From Frondihabitans sp. 762G35 (GTDB taxonomy: Bacteria > Actinomycetota > Actinomycetes > Actinomycetales > Microbacteriaceae), in contig NZ_CP014619.1 of NCBI RefSeq assembly GCF_002074055.1, positions 1,054,001 through 1,118,000 on the forward strand: DNA of 64,000 nucleotides. The letters are read 5' to 3'. Shown one piece after another: positions 15,146 to 22,822 of the stretch. The notes below the pieces were generated by a model. The model did not search any database, was not told where the DNA came from, and saw nothing but the letters and a program-made list of their open reading frames with translations. The position numbers were made by a program, and so were the translations under genes. Position 1 is the first letter of the stretch, and each line of letters opens with the position of its first letter.

Positions 15146-16630
15146 ATGACGTCGTCGCTCTGGCTCGACAAGGTCCGCACCATCCCCACCGACGATTTCG
15201 AGCCGGAGGCGCGCTACGACGACGTCGTCGTCGGCGGCGGGCTCACCGGGCTCGTCACCGCCCTGCTCTTCGCCCGGCGCGGCCACACGGTCGCCGTGCT
15301 CGAGGCGGGGAGGGTCGGCGGGCTCTCGACGGCGTCCTCCTCCGCCATGGTGAGCATCCTGCAGGGGGCTCAACTCCAGAAGATCCGGCGCCGTACCTAC
15401 CAGGGCGTCGTCGACGCCTACGTCGAGGGAACGCGCGAGGCCTTCGACTGGCTGATCGACTACGCCGAGGAGTCGGGGGTCGACGTCGAGCGCCGGGACG
15501 CGTTCAGCTACGCCACGAGCCGCGCCGGCCTCGCTCGCGTCGACGCCGAGTACCAGGTCGGCCGGCGCGCGGGGCTCGACCTCCGGAAGACCGTCGACGT
15601 CGACATGCCGTTCGCCACGCTCGGCGCCGTCCGGCTCCGCGACCAGGCGCAGCTCGACCCGGTCGACCTCGTCGCGGCGCTCGTGGCCGATCTCCGCGCT
15701 CTCGGAGGCGTCATCGTCGAGAACGCGCGCGTCACGGGCGTCCACGCGGGCGACCCCGCCGTCACGACGACGCTCCTGGGCGACGTGCGCTCCGAGCGCG
15801 TCCACCTGACGACGGGGGCCCCGATCCTCGACCGCGGCCTCTACTTCGCGAAGATCGCTCCGCGCCGCTCGCTCGGCATGGCGCTCGCGGACGTCGCGCC
15901 CGATCACCTCCCGAACGCCCTGTACCAGTCGGTCGACGAGCCGCAGCGCTCGGTCAGGCGCTACCGCGACCAGCTCGTCGTGGGCGGGAGCGCCCACGGG
16001 GTCGGCCGGGCCCGGTCCGAGCTCCAGCTCGCCGAGGAGCTCGAGCGCTGGGCCGAGTCGCACTGGCCGGGCGCCCGACGGCGACGCGTCTGGAGCGGCC
16101 AGGACTACGCGACGCCGCACGGCGTGCCGTTCGTCGGCTGGCTTCCGCGCGGCAGGCGCCGCGTCTACCTGGCGACGGGCTTCGACTCCTGGGGCATGAC
16201 CGGGGCCGTCTCGGCGGCCCGGATGCTCGTCAGCGACGTCGTCGGCGACAACAGCCCGTGGATGACGACGCTGCACCACCGCATCACGACCCCCGTCGCC
16301 ATGGCATCGGGTCTCGGCGAGAACGCCGCGGTCGCCTGGTGGTTCGCCCGCGGCTGGACCAAGGCGCTGACGAACCCGCTCGAGCCGGGCGAGACCCCTC
16401 CGGAGGGGCGCGGTCTGGTCGGCGTGGAGGGGCTCTCCCCGGTGGCCCGCTCGACCGTCGACGGCGAGACCTGCGCCCTCTCCGCCGTGTGCCCTCACCT
16501 CGGTGGCATCGTCTCCTGGAACGATCTCGAGTCGACCTGGGACTGCCCGCTCCACGGCTCCCGGTTCACCGCCGACGGACGCGTCATCGAGGGTCCCACG
16601 AAGAACCCCATGAGGCCCCGACGCGCCTGA
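15146..16630 (+). CDS. FAD-dependent oxidoreductase fused to Rieske domain
   Basis: A 494-residue fusion. Residues 25-380 form a glycine-oxidase/DAO-type flavoprotein (VVGGGLTGLVTALLFARRGH, then ATGFDSWGMTGAV). The last 70 residues are a Rieske [2Fe-2S] domain with both ligand boxes, CPHLGG and CPLHGSRF. The Rieske centre probably relays electrons to or from the flavin; the substrate is unknown. This architecture is known in many bacteria. CACGGAGGTCCCG ahead of the ATG is a good ribosome-binding site. Confidence 0.87.
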   Translation: MTSSLWLDKVRTIPTDDFEPEARYDDVVVGGGLTGLVTALLFARRGHTVAVLEAGRVGGLSTASSSAMVSILQGAQLQKIRRRTYQGVVDAYVEGTREAFDWLIDYAEESGVDVERRDAFSYATSRAGLARVDAEYQVGRRAGLDLRKTVDVDMPFATLGAVRLRDQAQLDPVDLVAALVADLRALGGVIVENARVTGVHAGDPAVTTTLLGDVRSERVHLTTGAPILDRGLYFAKIAPRRSLGMALADVAPDHLPNALYQSVDEPQRSVRRYRDQLVVGGSAHGVGRARSELQLAEELERWAESHWPGARRRRVWSGQDYATPHGVPFVGWLPRGRRRVYLATGFDSWGMTGAVSAARMLVSDVVGDNSPWMTTLHHRITTPVAMASGLGENAAVAWWFARGWTKALTNPLEPGETPPEGRGLVGVEGLSPVARSTVDGETCALSAVCPHLGGIVSWNDLESTWDCPLHGSRFTADGRVIEGPTKNPMRPRRA

Positions 16631-17018
16631 CTCGAGCACTCCGCGGCGCGCCGGGCGACCCTGGTAGCAGACCGCGAGCCCACGGGCGTAAACTGACGGG
16701 AGCACCACCACCCGAGCTGTCTCCACGGTCGCCTGTCGTCACGGCGGCGACCGGGCGAGGTACCTCTTCGTACGGGTGGCGGTGGCTCAGACAAGGCCCT
16801 CGAAGCCTCCGACGTCGCCCACGTGCGTATCTGCGCACCTGGTCGTGTCGACAGCCCGGGGGCCGAACGGGGGCACGTCGTCGGGCAGGAGCAGCATCCT
16901 CCCTCGACCGCCGCTTCCGAATCGCGACGACCCGGCGTCGTCGCACGGCGGTCGTACCATCGGCCGCGCGTTTCGTCCTTCCGCCTCGGCGCAGCCGCGG
17001 CACCACCTAGGAGGAGCC
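16631..17018 (+). promoter_or_regulatory. 388-bp gene-free leader of the SNF2-type gene
   Basis: No credible gene lies here. TAAACT at 16689-16694 is the best -10 box and implies a leader of about 320 bases. The leader contains a perfect 8-bp inverted repeat (CGGTCGCC at 16726-16733, GGCGACCG at 16746-16753) and ends with AGGAGG just before the TTG start. No Rfam-type element was recognised. Confidence 0.4.
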
Positions 17019-19193
17019 TTGGCTCGACCAGGCCAGCGCCAGTCCGGCGGTACCCGTACCGCCTCCCGTTCGAACCACCGTCGCGTCCGCGACCTCGACA
17101 ACGACGGCATCATCCCCGTCCTCGCGAAGGCGGTGCGCGAGGTCGAGGCGGGAGCCCAGCGCGGCCCCGTCAAGCCCTCGGGGCGCACCAAGTTCCAGGT
17201 CGTCGCCCTCCTCATGCGCGAGGAGCGGGCCCGCGTCAAGGCCGACAAGACCGTCAGCGACGCCGACCGCGCCGAGCAGCTCAAGCGCCTCGACGGCGTC
17301 GCGACGATCCTCGCCAAGGCGGCTGCCCGCGACACCTCGCTCATCGCGCTCCTCGCGGAGGAGGTCGTCGTCTCCGAGACGGCCCGCGCCCTCAAGCGCG
17401 ACATGCTCCTCGCCGCGGGCACCGAGCTCAGCCCCGACGACCTCATCATCACGAGCGAGCCCGTCGCCGCGCCCGTCCAGACGGAGCGCCAGGTCATCCC
17501 GCAGTCCGTGATCTCGCGCCAGCTGGCGAACCCCTTCCTCGCACCCGACTTCGCCCTCGCCGAGCACCGCGACGTGCATCCGGTGCGCCTCGCGAACTGG
17601 GAGCTCTTCGGCCCCCTCTTCAAGTCGTTCGAGTACGGCTCCGGCGGCTCGGCCGCGTGCATGGAACTCCCCGAGCCGACGACGCTCCGGGCCGCAGGAG
17701 GCACGGAGATGATGCGCCACCAGGCGCAGGTCGTCCAGGCCGCCGCCGACGGCCACCGCACCTTCCTCCTCGCCGACGAGCCGGGTCTCGGGAAGACGGC
17801 CCAGTCGCTCCTGGCAGCCCAGGCCGCCGGCGCGTACCCGCTGCTCGTCGTCGTGCCCAACGTCGTCAAGACGAACTGGGCCCGCGAGGTCGGACTCTGG
17901 ACCCCGAACCGCACGGCCACCGTCATCCACGGCGACGGCGACACCATCGACGGCTTCGCCGACATCGTCATCGTCAACTACGAGGTGCTCGACCGCCACG
18001 TCGGCTGGCTGGGCGACCTCGGCTTCCGCGGGATGGTCGTCGACGAGGCCCACTTCATCAAGAACAAGGAGTCGCAGCGCTCGCGCAACGTGCTCCAGCT
18101 CTCGTCGAGGATCCGCTCGCGCACCGCGCACCCGCTCCTGATGGCCCTCACCGGGACGCCGCTGATCAACGACATCGAGGACTTCCGGGCGATCTGGCAG
18201 TTCCTCGGCTGGATCGACGACAAGAAGCCGGGGCCGGAGCTGATGGAGGCCCTCGAGGAGACCGGCCTCACCCCGGCCGAGCCCGGCTTCTTCGCCTCGG
18301 CCCGCGCCTCCGTCATCGACCTCGGGATCGTCCGCCGACGCAAGGTCGACGTCGCCTCCGACATCCCCGCGCGTCGCATCGCCGACCTCCCCGTCGAGCT
18401 CGAAGACGAGGTGGGACGCTCCATCCGCGAGGCCGAACGCGAGCTGGCCCGGAAGCTCGTGGCCCGCTACCAGACCGCGCTCGCGACCCGCACCTCGGGC
18501 GTCCGCGTCGAGGGGATCGACCACGACCTGGTGCGCCAGGTCGCCAAGTGGGAGCTGGAGGACGGCGACGGCGCCAAGACCGGTGAGAACGTCTTCAGCA
18601 TGGTCCGCCGCATCGGCCAGGCCAAGGCGGGTCTCGCCGCCGACTACACGGCGCAGCTCGCTCGGAACGTCGGCAAGGTCGTCTTCTTCGCGAAGCACAT
18701 CGACGTGATGGACACCGCCGAGGAGACGTTCGCCAAGCGCGGCATCCGCTACGCCTCGATCCGGGGCGACCAGACCCCGTCGGTGCGGCAGAAGAACATC
18801 GACGCCTTCGTGAACGACCCCGACGTCGAGATCGTCGTCTGCTCGCTGACCGCCGCGGGTGTCGGCCTTAACCTCCAGGTCGCCTCCAACGTCGTGCTCG
18901 CCGAGCTCTCGTGGACCGACGCCGAGCAGACGCAGGCCATCGACCGCGTGCACCGCATCGGACAGGAGCTGCCCGTCACGGCCTGGCGCGTCATCGCCGC
19001 GCAGACGATCGACACGAAGATCGCGGAGCTCATCGACAGCAAGGCCGGCCTCGCGGCGCGCGCCCTCGACGGCGACGACTCCGAGATCGTGTCGTCCGGG
19101 GACGTGCAGCTCGGCGCGCTCGTCGCGCTCCTGACGGACGCGCTCGCCGCGTCGCCCGCGGCGCGCCGCGCGGCGCCGCAGCGCCGCCGCTAG
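17019..19193 (+). CDS. SNF2/RapA-type DEAD-like ATPase
   Basis: A 724-residue SF2 helicase-type motor. The N-terminal basic region of about 200 residues is followed by the Walker A motif ADEPGLGKTAQ near residue 250, DEAH box VVDEAHFIK near 340, motif III ALTGTPLIN, and a second RecA lobe with SLTAAGVGLNLQ and the SNF2-type motif VI QAIDRVHRIGQ near 640. Such proteins translocate on duplex nucleic acid and remodel protein-DNA complexes. The TTG at 17019 is chosen because AGGAGG precedes it by four bases and the open frame further upstream looks non-coding. It is convergent with the AbiEi-like gene. Confidence 0.85.
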   Translation: MARPGQRQSGGTRTASRSNHRRVRDLDNDGIIPVLAKAVREVEAGAQRGPVKPSGRTKFQVVALLMREERARVKADKTVSDADRAEQLKRLDGVATILAKAAARDTSLIALLAEEVVVSETARALKRDMLLAAGTELSPDDLIITSEPVAAPVQTERQVIPQSVISRQLANPFLAPDFALAEHRDVHPVRLANWELFGPLFKSFEYGSGGSAACMELPEPTTLRAAGGTEMMRHQAQVVQAAADGHRTFLLADEPGLGKTAQSLLAAQAAGAYPLLVVVPNVVKTNWAREVGLWTPNRTATVIHGDGDTIDGFADIVIVNYEVLDRHVGWLGDLGFRGMVVDEAHFIKNKESQRSRNVLQLSSRIRSRTAHPLLMALTGTPLINDIEDFRAIWQFLGWIDDKKPGPELMEALEETGLTPAEPGFFASARASVIDLGIVRRRKVDVASDIPARRIADLPVELEDEVGRSIREAERELARKLVARYQTALATRTSGVRVEGIDHDLVRQVAKWELEDGDGAKTGENVFSMVRRIGQAKAGLAADYTAQLARNVGKVVFFAKHIDVMDTAEETFAKRGIRYASIRGDQTPSVRQKNIDAFVNDPDVEIVVCSLTAAGVGLNLQVASNVVLAELSWTDAEQTQAIDRVHRIGQELPVTAWRVIAAQTIDTKIAELIDSKAGLAARALDGDDSEIVSSGDVQLGALVALLTDALAASPAARRAAPQRRR

Positions 19194-19238
19194 CCCCGCG
19201 CGCCAGCCCCGCGCTTCGCGCGCTCTCAGGTTTCGTGC

Positions 19239-19285
19239 GTGATGTCACGTCTCGACGCGACACCACGCACGAGACGTGACATCAC
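19239..19285. terminator. 16-bp perfect stem with 15-nt loop
   Basis: The arms at 19239-19254 and 19270-19285 are exact reverse complements. The hairpin stands 45 bases after the SNF2-type stop and includes the last 14 codons of the convergent AbiEi-like gene, whose TGA falls inside the left arm. An alternative 8-bp pairing (19234-19241 with 19264-19271) excludes part of the main stem. It is probably a bidirectional terminator. Confidence 0.6.
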
Positions 19286-20192
19286 AGCGGGAGACTCCCG
19301 CGCGGGCGAGGAGGGTGGGCACCTGCGCGGGAGTGAGGGCGTCGCGCCAGGACCACCGGACGAAGGCCCGCACCCCGGGAACACCGCGGATGGCGTCCTC
19401 GCGGTACTTCTCGCGGAGGACCGTCTTGGCGGCGGACCGGCCCGACCACCGGTCCGACTCGAGGTACTTCGTCTCGCCGTCGAACTCGCCGACGTCGCCG
19501 ACGGCCGGCCACCAGAAGTCGACGACGAAGCGGCCCCGATGCGTCGAGAACGCGTGCTGGAGGTGCGGGGGCTCCAGCCCCGCCTCCGCGATGACCAGTC
19601 GGCTGAGCGACTCCCCGGGGCTCTCCGCGAGAGGCGTGGCGAAATCGATCGCACGCCGGGCGCGCTTCCTGTTGCGGCAGTTCCCCCTCGCCAGGAGTCG
19701 ATCGACCAGGTCTTCCGTGTCCGTGAGCCCTGTTCGGAGCGCGTGGTCGAGGACGACGACGGCCTGTCGGAGGGTTCCCGAGACGACGAGGTCGAGTGTC
19801 GTCCGCGCCGCGGTTGTCACCGGGACTCCGTATCGCTCGACGACGTCGCCGGCACCGAGCGGCCCGGCGTGCTTCCGCGCCGTCGAGGTCGTCTGGGGGA
19901 TCGTCGCTGCGGGGTCGATCACCTCGACCCGAGCGGGGAGCGGGCCGAGGCGGGGGAAGCCCCACGCCGCGCCCGCCGACGCGTGCGAGAGGACTTTGGG
20001 CGACGCCATCCGCGACACGACGGCGATGGCGCGCATCGCGTGCCGCGCGTTCTCGTCGTAGGTCTCCCAGTGCTCGCTCCGGACGTGGCGACCCGACGCC
20101 ACGCGGACGAGGTCGCCACGCGCCGTGGCACGACGGAGGGCGGCGTCGTCGAGGCCGGAACGGACGAGCAGGGCGGGGTGCGGTGCGGTCAT
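19245..20192 (-). CDS. AbiEi-like antitoxin-domain protein with nuclease-like C terminus
   Basis: A 315-residue protein. The N terminus resembles the winged-helix antitoxin domain of type IV AbiEi proteins (LLVRSGLDDAALRRATARGDLVRVASG). The C-terminal third resembles DUF559/Vsr-like nucleases, with RFVVDFWWP, VGEFDGETKYLE and a following Lys-rich helix suggesting a PD-(D/E)xK site. No AbiEii-type nucleotidyltransferase toxin lies beside it, so it is a lone gene. Such orphans are frequent in actinobacteria and their role is unclear. The start at 20192 has no ribosome-binding site; CAGAGT ends seven bases before it. Confidence 0.65.
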   Translation of the reverse strand: MTAPHPALLVRSGLDDAALRRATARGDLVRVASGRHVRSEHWETYDENARHAMRAIAVVSRMASPKVLSHASAGAAWGFPRLGPLPARVEVIDPAATIPQTTSTARKHAGPLGAGDVVERYGVPVTTAARTTLDLVVSGTLRQAVVVLDHALRTGLTDTEDLVDRLLARGNCRNRKRARRAIDFATPLAESPGESLSRLVIAEAGLEPPHLQHAFSTHRGRFVVDFWWPAVGDVGEFDGETKYLESDRWSGRSAAKTVLREKYREDAIRGVPGVRAFVRWSWRDALTPAQVPTLLARAGVSRCDVTSRAWCRVET

Positions 20193-20332
20193 CCCGACAC
20201 TCTGGCGGGGCCGGCCCACCCGCGGGGCTCCCGAGGCCGAGCTGTGGACAACCCGCCCCGACATCCGCCCCGGGGATGACGCATCGCCCGGCGATCGACG
20301 CTACGGTCGATGTCGGGGAGAGGGGGCCAGCG

Positions 20333-21157
20333 GTGGCCGAGGGCGGCAGCAGGGCGCGACCGGCGGTGTCGGGGCTCGTCGTGACGGGCATCCTGCTCGC
20401 AGGATGCACGGGCCTCACCCGCCCGGGCCCCGACCCCACCCCGCCGATCCCCACCCCCACGAGCACCGCCGGGCGCGCCGACAGCGTCGCGACGACCGTG
20501 CCGCCCTACCCGAGGATCCCGACCGACACCGTCGTCGCCCGGGGGACCCTGACGGCGCCCGACGGCACCCCGGTCGGCACCGTGCACCTCACCGCGTTCG
20601 TCGACACCGACTTCACGCTCACGATCACCGGTCTCGCCGTGCCCGGCACCGGGGTCGTGCAGCTCGCCTTCGCGAAGCGGAGTCTCGCGGCGGGCGCGAC
20701 GTGCGCCCCGGATCCTGCCGGCCTCGCCGTCGGCGCCACGTCGAGCCGCGCCGCGACGCAGACGTTCGACGTGCCGCTGCCCGATGCGTTGACGGCCGGG
20801 GACCCGACCAACCTGACCGGTCTGACCGTGACGGGACAGCCGAGCGGGTCGTGCGCCCGGCCCGTCCTCGCTCGGGCATCGCTCGCCTGGACCTGGCCGA
20901 AGGCGCGCTACACGGCCGGGACCCTCCGCGTCGTCGACCGGGGACCCCGCGACGGGGCGCGCGGCCGGAGCATCACCGAGGCCGGGGCGCCGATCCGGTA
21001 CGTGGTGGCGGACGGCGACCGGCAGAGCGCCGTCCTGGCGCGCTTCGGCATCGACCTCGACCAGCTGCAATACCTCAACCCCGGCTCGTTCCGCGACCAG
21101 CAGTCGGCCGTCCCCCTGGCGGGTTTCACCTGGAACCTCGACCTCGCCGACCGCTGA
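20333..21157 (+). CDS. LysM-domain lipoprotein
   Basis: A 274-residue secreted lipoprotein. Starting at GTG 20333, a short basic N terminus leads into VSGLVVTGILLAGC, a clear signal with lipobox LLAGC. A Pro/Thr-rich linker follows, then a beta-rich domain and a C-terminal LysM-like repeat (IRYVVADGDRQSAVLARFGI...LQYLNPG), which in other proteins binds peptidoglycan. GGGAGAGGGGG precedes the GTG and TACGGT at 20302-20307 is a fitting -10 box, so I prefer this start to the ATG at 20276. Function in the envelope is inferred. Confidence 0.75.
   Translation: MAEGGSRARPAVSGLVVTGILLAGCTGLTRPGPDPTPPIPTPTSTAGRADSVATTVPPYPRIPTDTVVARGTLTAPDGTPVGTVHLTAFVDTDFTLTITGLAVPGTGVVQLAFAKRSLAAGATCAPDPAGLAVGATSSRAATQTFDVPLPDALTAGDPTNLTGLTVTGQPSGSCARPVLARASLAWTWPKARYTAGTLRVVDRGPRDGARGRSITEAGAPIRYVVADGDRQSAVLARFGIDLDQLQYLNPGSFRDQQSAVPLAGFTWNLDLADR
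20388..20407. repeat. head-to-head pair of the GCAGGATGC nonamer
   Basis: GCATCCTGC and GCAGGATGC lie two bases apart, forming a 20-bp perfect inverted repeat over the lipobox codons of the lipoprotein gene. The nonamer occurs 21 times in the window by my reading; this is the only head-to-head pair. Confidence 0.8.
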
Positions 21158-21209
21158 ACCCCGACCGCTGAACCCCGACCGCTGAACCCCGACCGCGGAA
21201 TCCCGGCCG
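21154..21209 (+). repeat. 14-bp tandem repeat, three exact copies and one decayed
   Basis: CTGAACCCCGACCG is repeated exactly at 21154-21167, 21168-21181 and 21182-21195, with a fourth degenerate copy to 21209. The TGA stop of the lipoprotein gene is in the first copy. Because the period is not a multiple of three, the copies put TGA in all three frames. Confidence 0.9.
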
Positions 21210-21280
21210 CCGACCACCGCACCTGCGTCCTCCCCGGCCCCGGGGGAGTTGACTGGCCGGACACCCGAGAAGAGAGCAGG

Positions 21281-21679
21281 ATGCCCATGACCGAGTCCAC
21301 CGGCTACGCCCACGTCGCCATCACCGTGTCCGACCACGCGGTGAGCCTTCCGTTCTACGAGAAGGTCCTCCAGAGCGGCCCCGTCGGCGAGATCGTCACC
21401 GACGACTTCGACCGCAAGATCTTCCCCGTCGGAGGCGGCAGCATCCTCGGCGTGACGCAGTACCGCGAGAAGTCCTCCGGCTCGTTCGATCCGCTGGTTC
21501 CGGGCCTCGACCACATCGGCTTCGGCGTCGAGACGGCGGAGGAGGTCGTCGCCATCCAGGAGCGCCTCGCCGGGGTCGGGATCGACTCCGACCTCACCGA
21601 TGCCCCCTTCGGCACGGCCCTGATGCTCAAGGACCCCGACGGGACGCAGATCGAGTTCTTCTCGGCTCAGAAGCGCTGA
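21281..21679 (+). CDS. VOC (glyoxalase-fold) family protein
   Basis: A 132-residue vicinal-oxygen-chelate protein with two beta-alpha-beta-beta-beta units: YAHVAITVSDHAVSLPFYEKVL at the start, LDHIGFGVET in the middle and KDPDGTQIEFFS at the end. The candidate metal ligands are His10 and the Glu of IEFF. The family includes glyoxalases, dioxygenases and antibiotic-binding proteins; no substrate can be assigned. AGAGAGCAGG lies close to the first ATG; the second ATG at 21287 is also possible. The next gene follows after 14 bases. Confidence 0.82.
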   Translation: MPMTESTGYAHVAITVSDHAVSLPFYEKVLQSGPVGEIVTDDFDRKIFPVGGGSILGVTQYREKSSGSFDPLVPGLDHIGFGVETAEEVVAIQERLAGVGIDSDLTDAPFGTALMLKDPDGTQIEFFSAQKR

Positions 21680-21693
21680 CGGGGAGACCGGGG

Positions 21694-22419
21694 GTGGCGG
21701 AGCGGGACGGCATCGCGGCCGGATGGAGACTGTACCGGGAGTGGGCGGCGGAGCACTCCGACCCGCCTCTGTTCCGGCGTGCCGTAGCCGTGGGGATCGC
21801 GACGGCGATCGTCACCGGAGTCGCGGCCGCGCTGCTCCTGCCGCCCGGCTTCCTCGGGGGAGCCCTGTTCACGGCCGCCGCCGTGCTCTGGATCGCCGTC
21901 GCCTTCGGGACCCTCGCGGCCGTCATCGTCGTGTGGGCGTGGTCGCGCGCCCATCTGACGGCGGCGGAGCGCCGCGCCCTGCGCACCGAGAACGCGATCC
22001 CGGTCGGCTCCGTCGCCTACGGCACCGACGGCAGGATCCGAGAGGCCTGGCTCGAGGGCCGGGAGCCGGACGTTCCGGTGCAGCAGCGTCTCGCCGCGGC
22101 CGCCGCCGCCCGTCGCACACGCGAGGTCAGGCCGACGATGGTTCGCAGCGCCCTCATCGGCATCCCCTTCGGGATCGCCTCGCTCCTCATGAGCGCTACC
22201 TTCCTGATCCGACCCGAGCGCACCGTCTCGCTCGGCTTCACCGGCATCTACGCCCTGTTCGGACTGGGAGGACTCCTGACGAGTCTTCACGCGCTCGGGC
22301 GCACCACGGCGCCGCTCGCGACGGAGCCCGAGGTGCCGGAGCGACTCCTGCCCGACGGTCGCAAGAAACCGGTGCCGAGGAAGCTCCTCGGCACGGATCA
22401 CCCCTACGACCACACGTAG
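21694..22419 (+). CDS. hypothetical membrane protein, about four helices
   Basis: A 241-residue protein of unknown family. Two adjacent hydrophobic helices span residues 32-85 and two more residues 150-200, separated by a charged cytoplasmic segment; the C-terminal tail is basic. The GTG start with a short purine-rich lead lies 14 bases after the VOC gene, so the two are probably cotranscribed. Convergent with the mycoredoxin gene. Confidence 0.7.
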   Translation: MAERDGIAAGWRLYREWAAEHSDPPLFRRAVAVGIATAIVTGVAAALLLPPGFLGGALFTAAAVLWIAVAFGTLAAVIVVWAWSRAHLTAAERRALRTENAIPVGSVAYGTDGRIREAWLEGREPDVPVQQRLAAAAAARRTREVRPTMVRSALIGIPFGIASLLMSATFLIRPERTVSLGFTGIYALFGLGGLLTSLHALGRTTAPLATEPEVPERLLPDGRKKPVPRKLLGTDHPYDHT

Positions 22420-22440
22420 CGGGCCCTCGGGCGCCGCGGC

Positions 22441-22710
22441 CTACAGGCGGGACTTGACCTCGGCCAGCGACGGGTTCGTCGCGGACGAGCCGTCGGGGAA
22501 GATCACGGTCGGGACCGTCTGGTTGCCGCCGTTGACGCTCTCCACGATCTCGGCGGTGCCGGGGACCTCTTCGATGTTGACGTCGGTGAACGCGATGCCG
22601 TCTTTCGTGAGCTGCTGCTTCAGGCGGGCGCAGTAGCCGCACCAGCCGGTCGAGAACATCGTGATGGTGCCGGCCTCGGGAACGTACTGGGCGGGGGTGG
22701 TCGTCGTCAT
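22441..22710 (-). CDS. mrx1: mycoredoxin-type glutaredoxin
   Basis: An 89-residue thioredoxin-fold protein with the active site CGYC (Cys24, Cys27) after MFSTGW and the cis-Pro motif TVPTVIF. CGYC glutaredoxin-like proteins in actinobacteria are mycoredoxins that reduce mycothiol-mixed disulfides on proteins. This points to mycothiol use by the host, although no mycothiol biosynthesis gene is in the window. A leaderless promoter precedes the gene. Confidence 0.85.
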   Translation of the reverse strand: MTTTTPAQYVPEAGTITMFSTGWCGYCARLKQQLTKDGIAFTDVNIEEVPGTAEIVESVNGGNQTVPTVIFPDGSSATNPSLAEVKSRL

Positions 22711-22716
22711 GGGGAA

Positions 22717-22722
22717 AGCCTA
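22717..22722 (-). promoter_or_regulatory. leaderless -10 box TAGGCT of mrx1
   Basis: On the minus strand TAGGCT ends seven bases before the ATG at 22710. No Shine-Dalgarno sequence is present. Confidence 0.6.
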
Positions 22723-22822
22723 CGACGCGATGGCGGGGGACACCCGGGTGTCGGGCGGGAGTTCACTGGACGGAGGAGACCACCCGTCGTCCCCGCCTTC
22801 GACCCCCAGAGAGGCCTCACCC

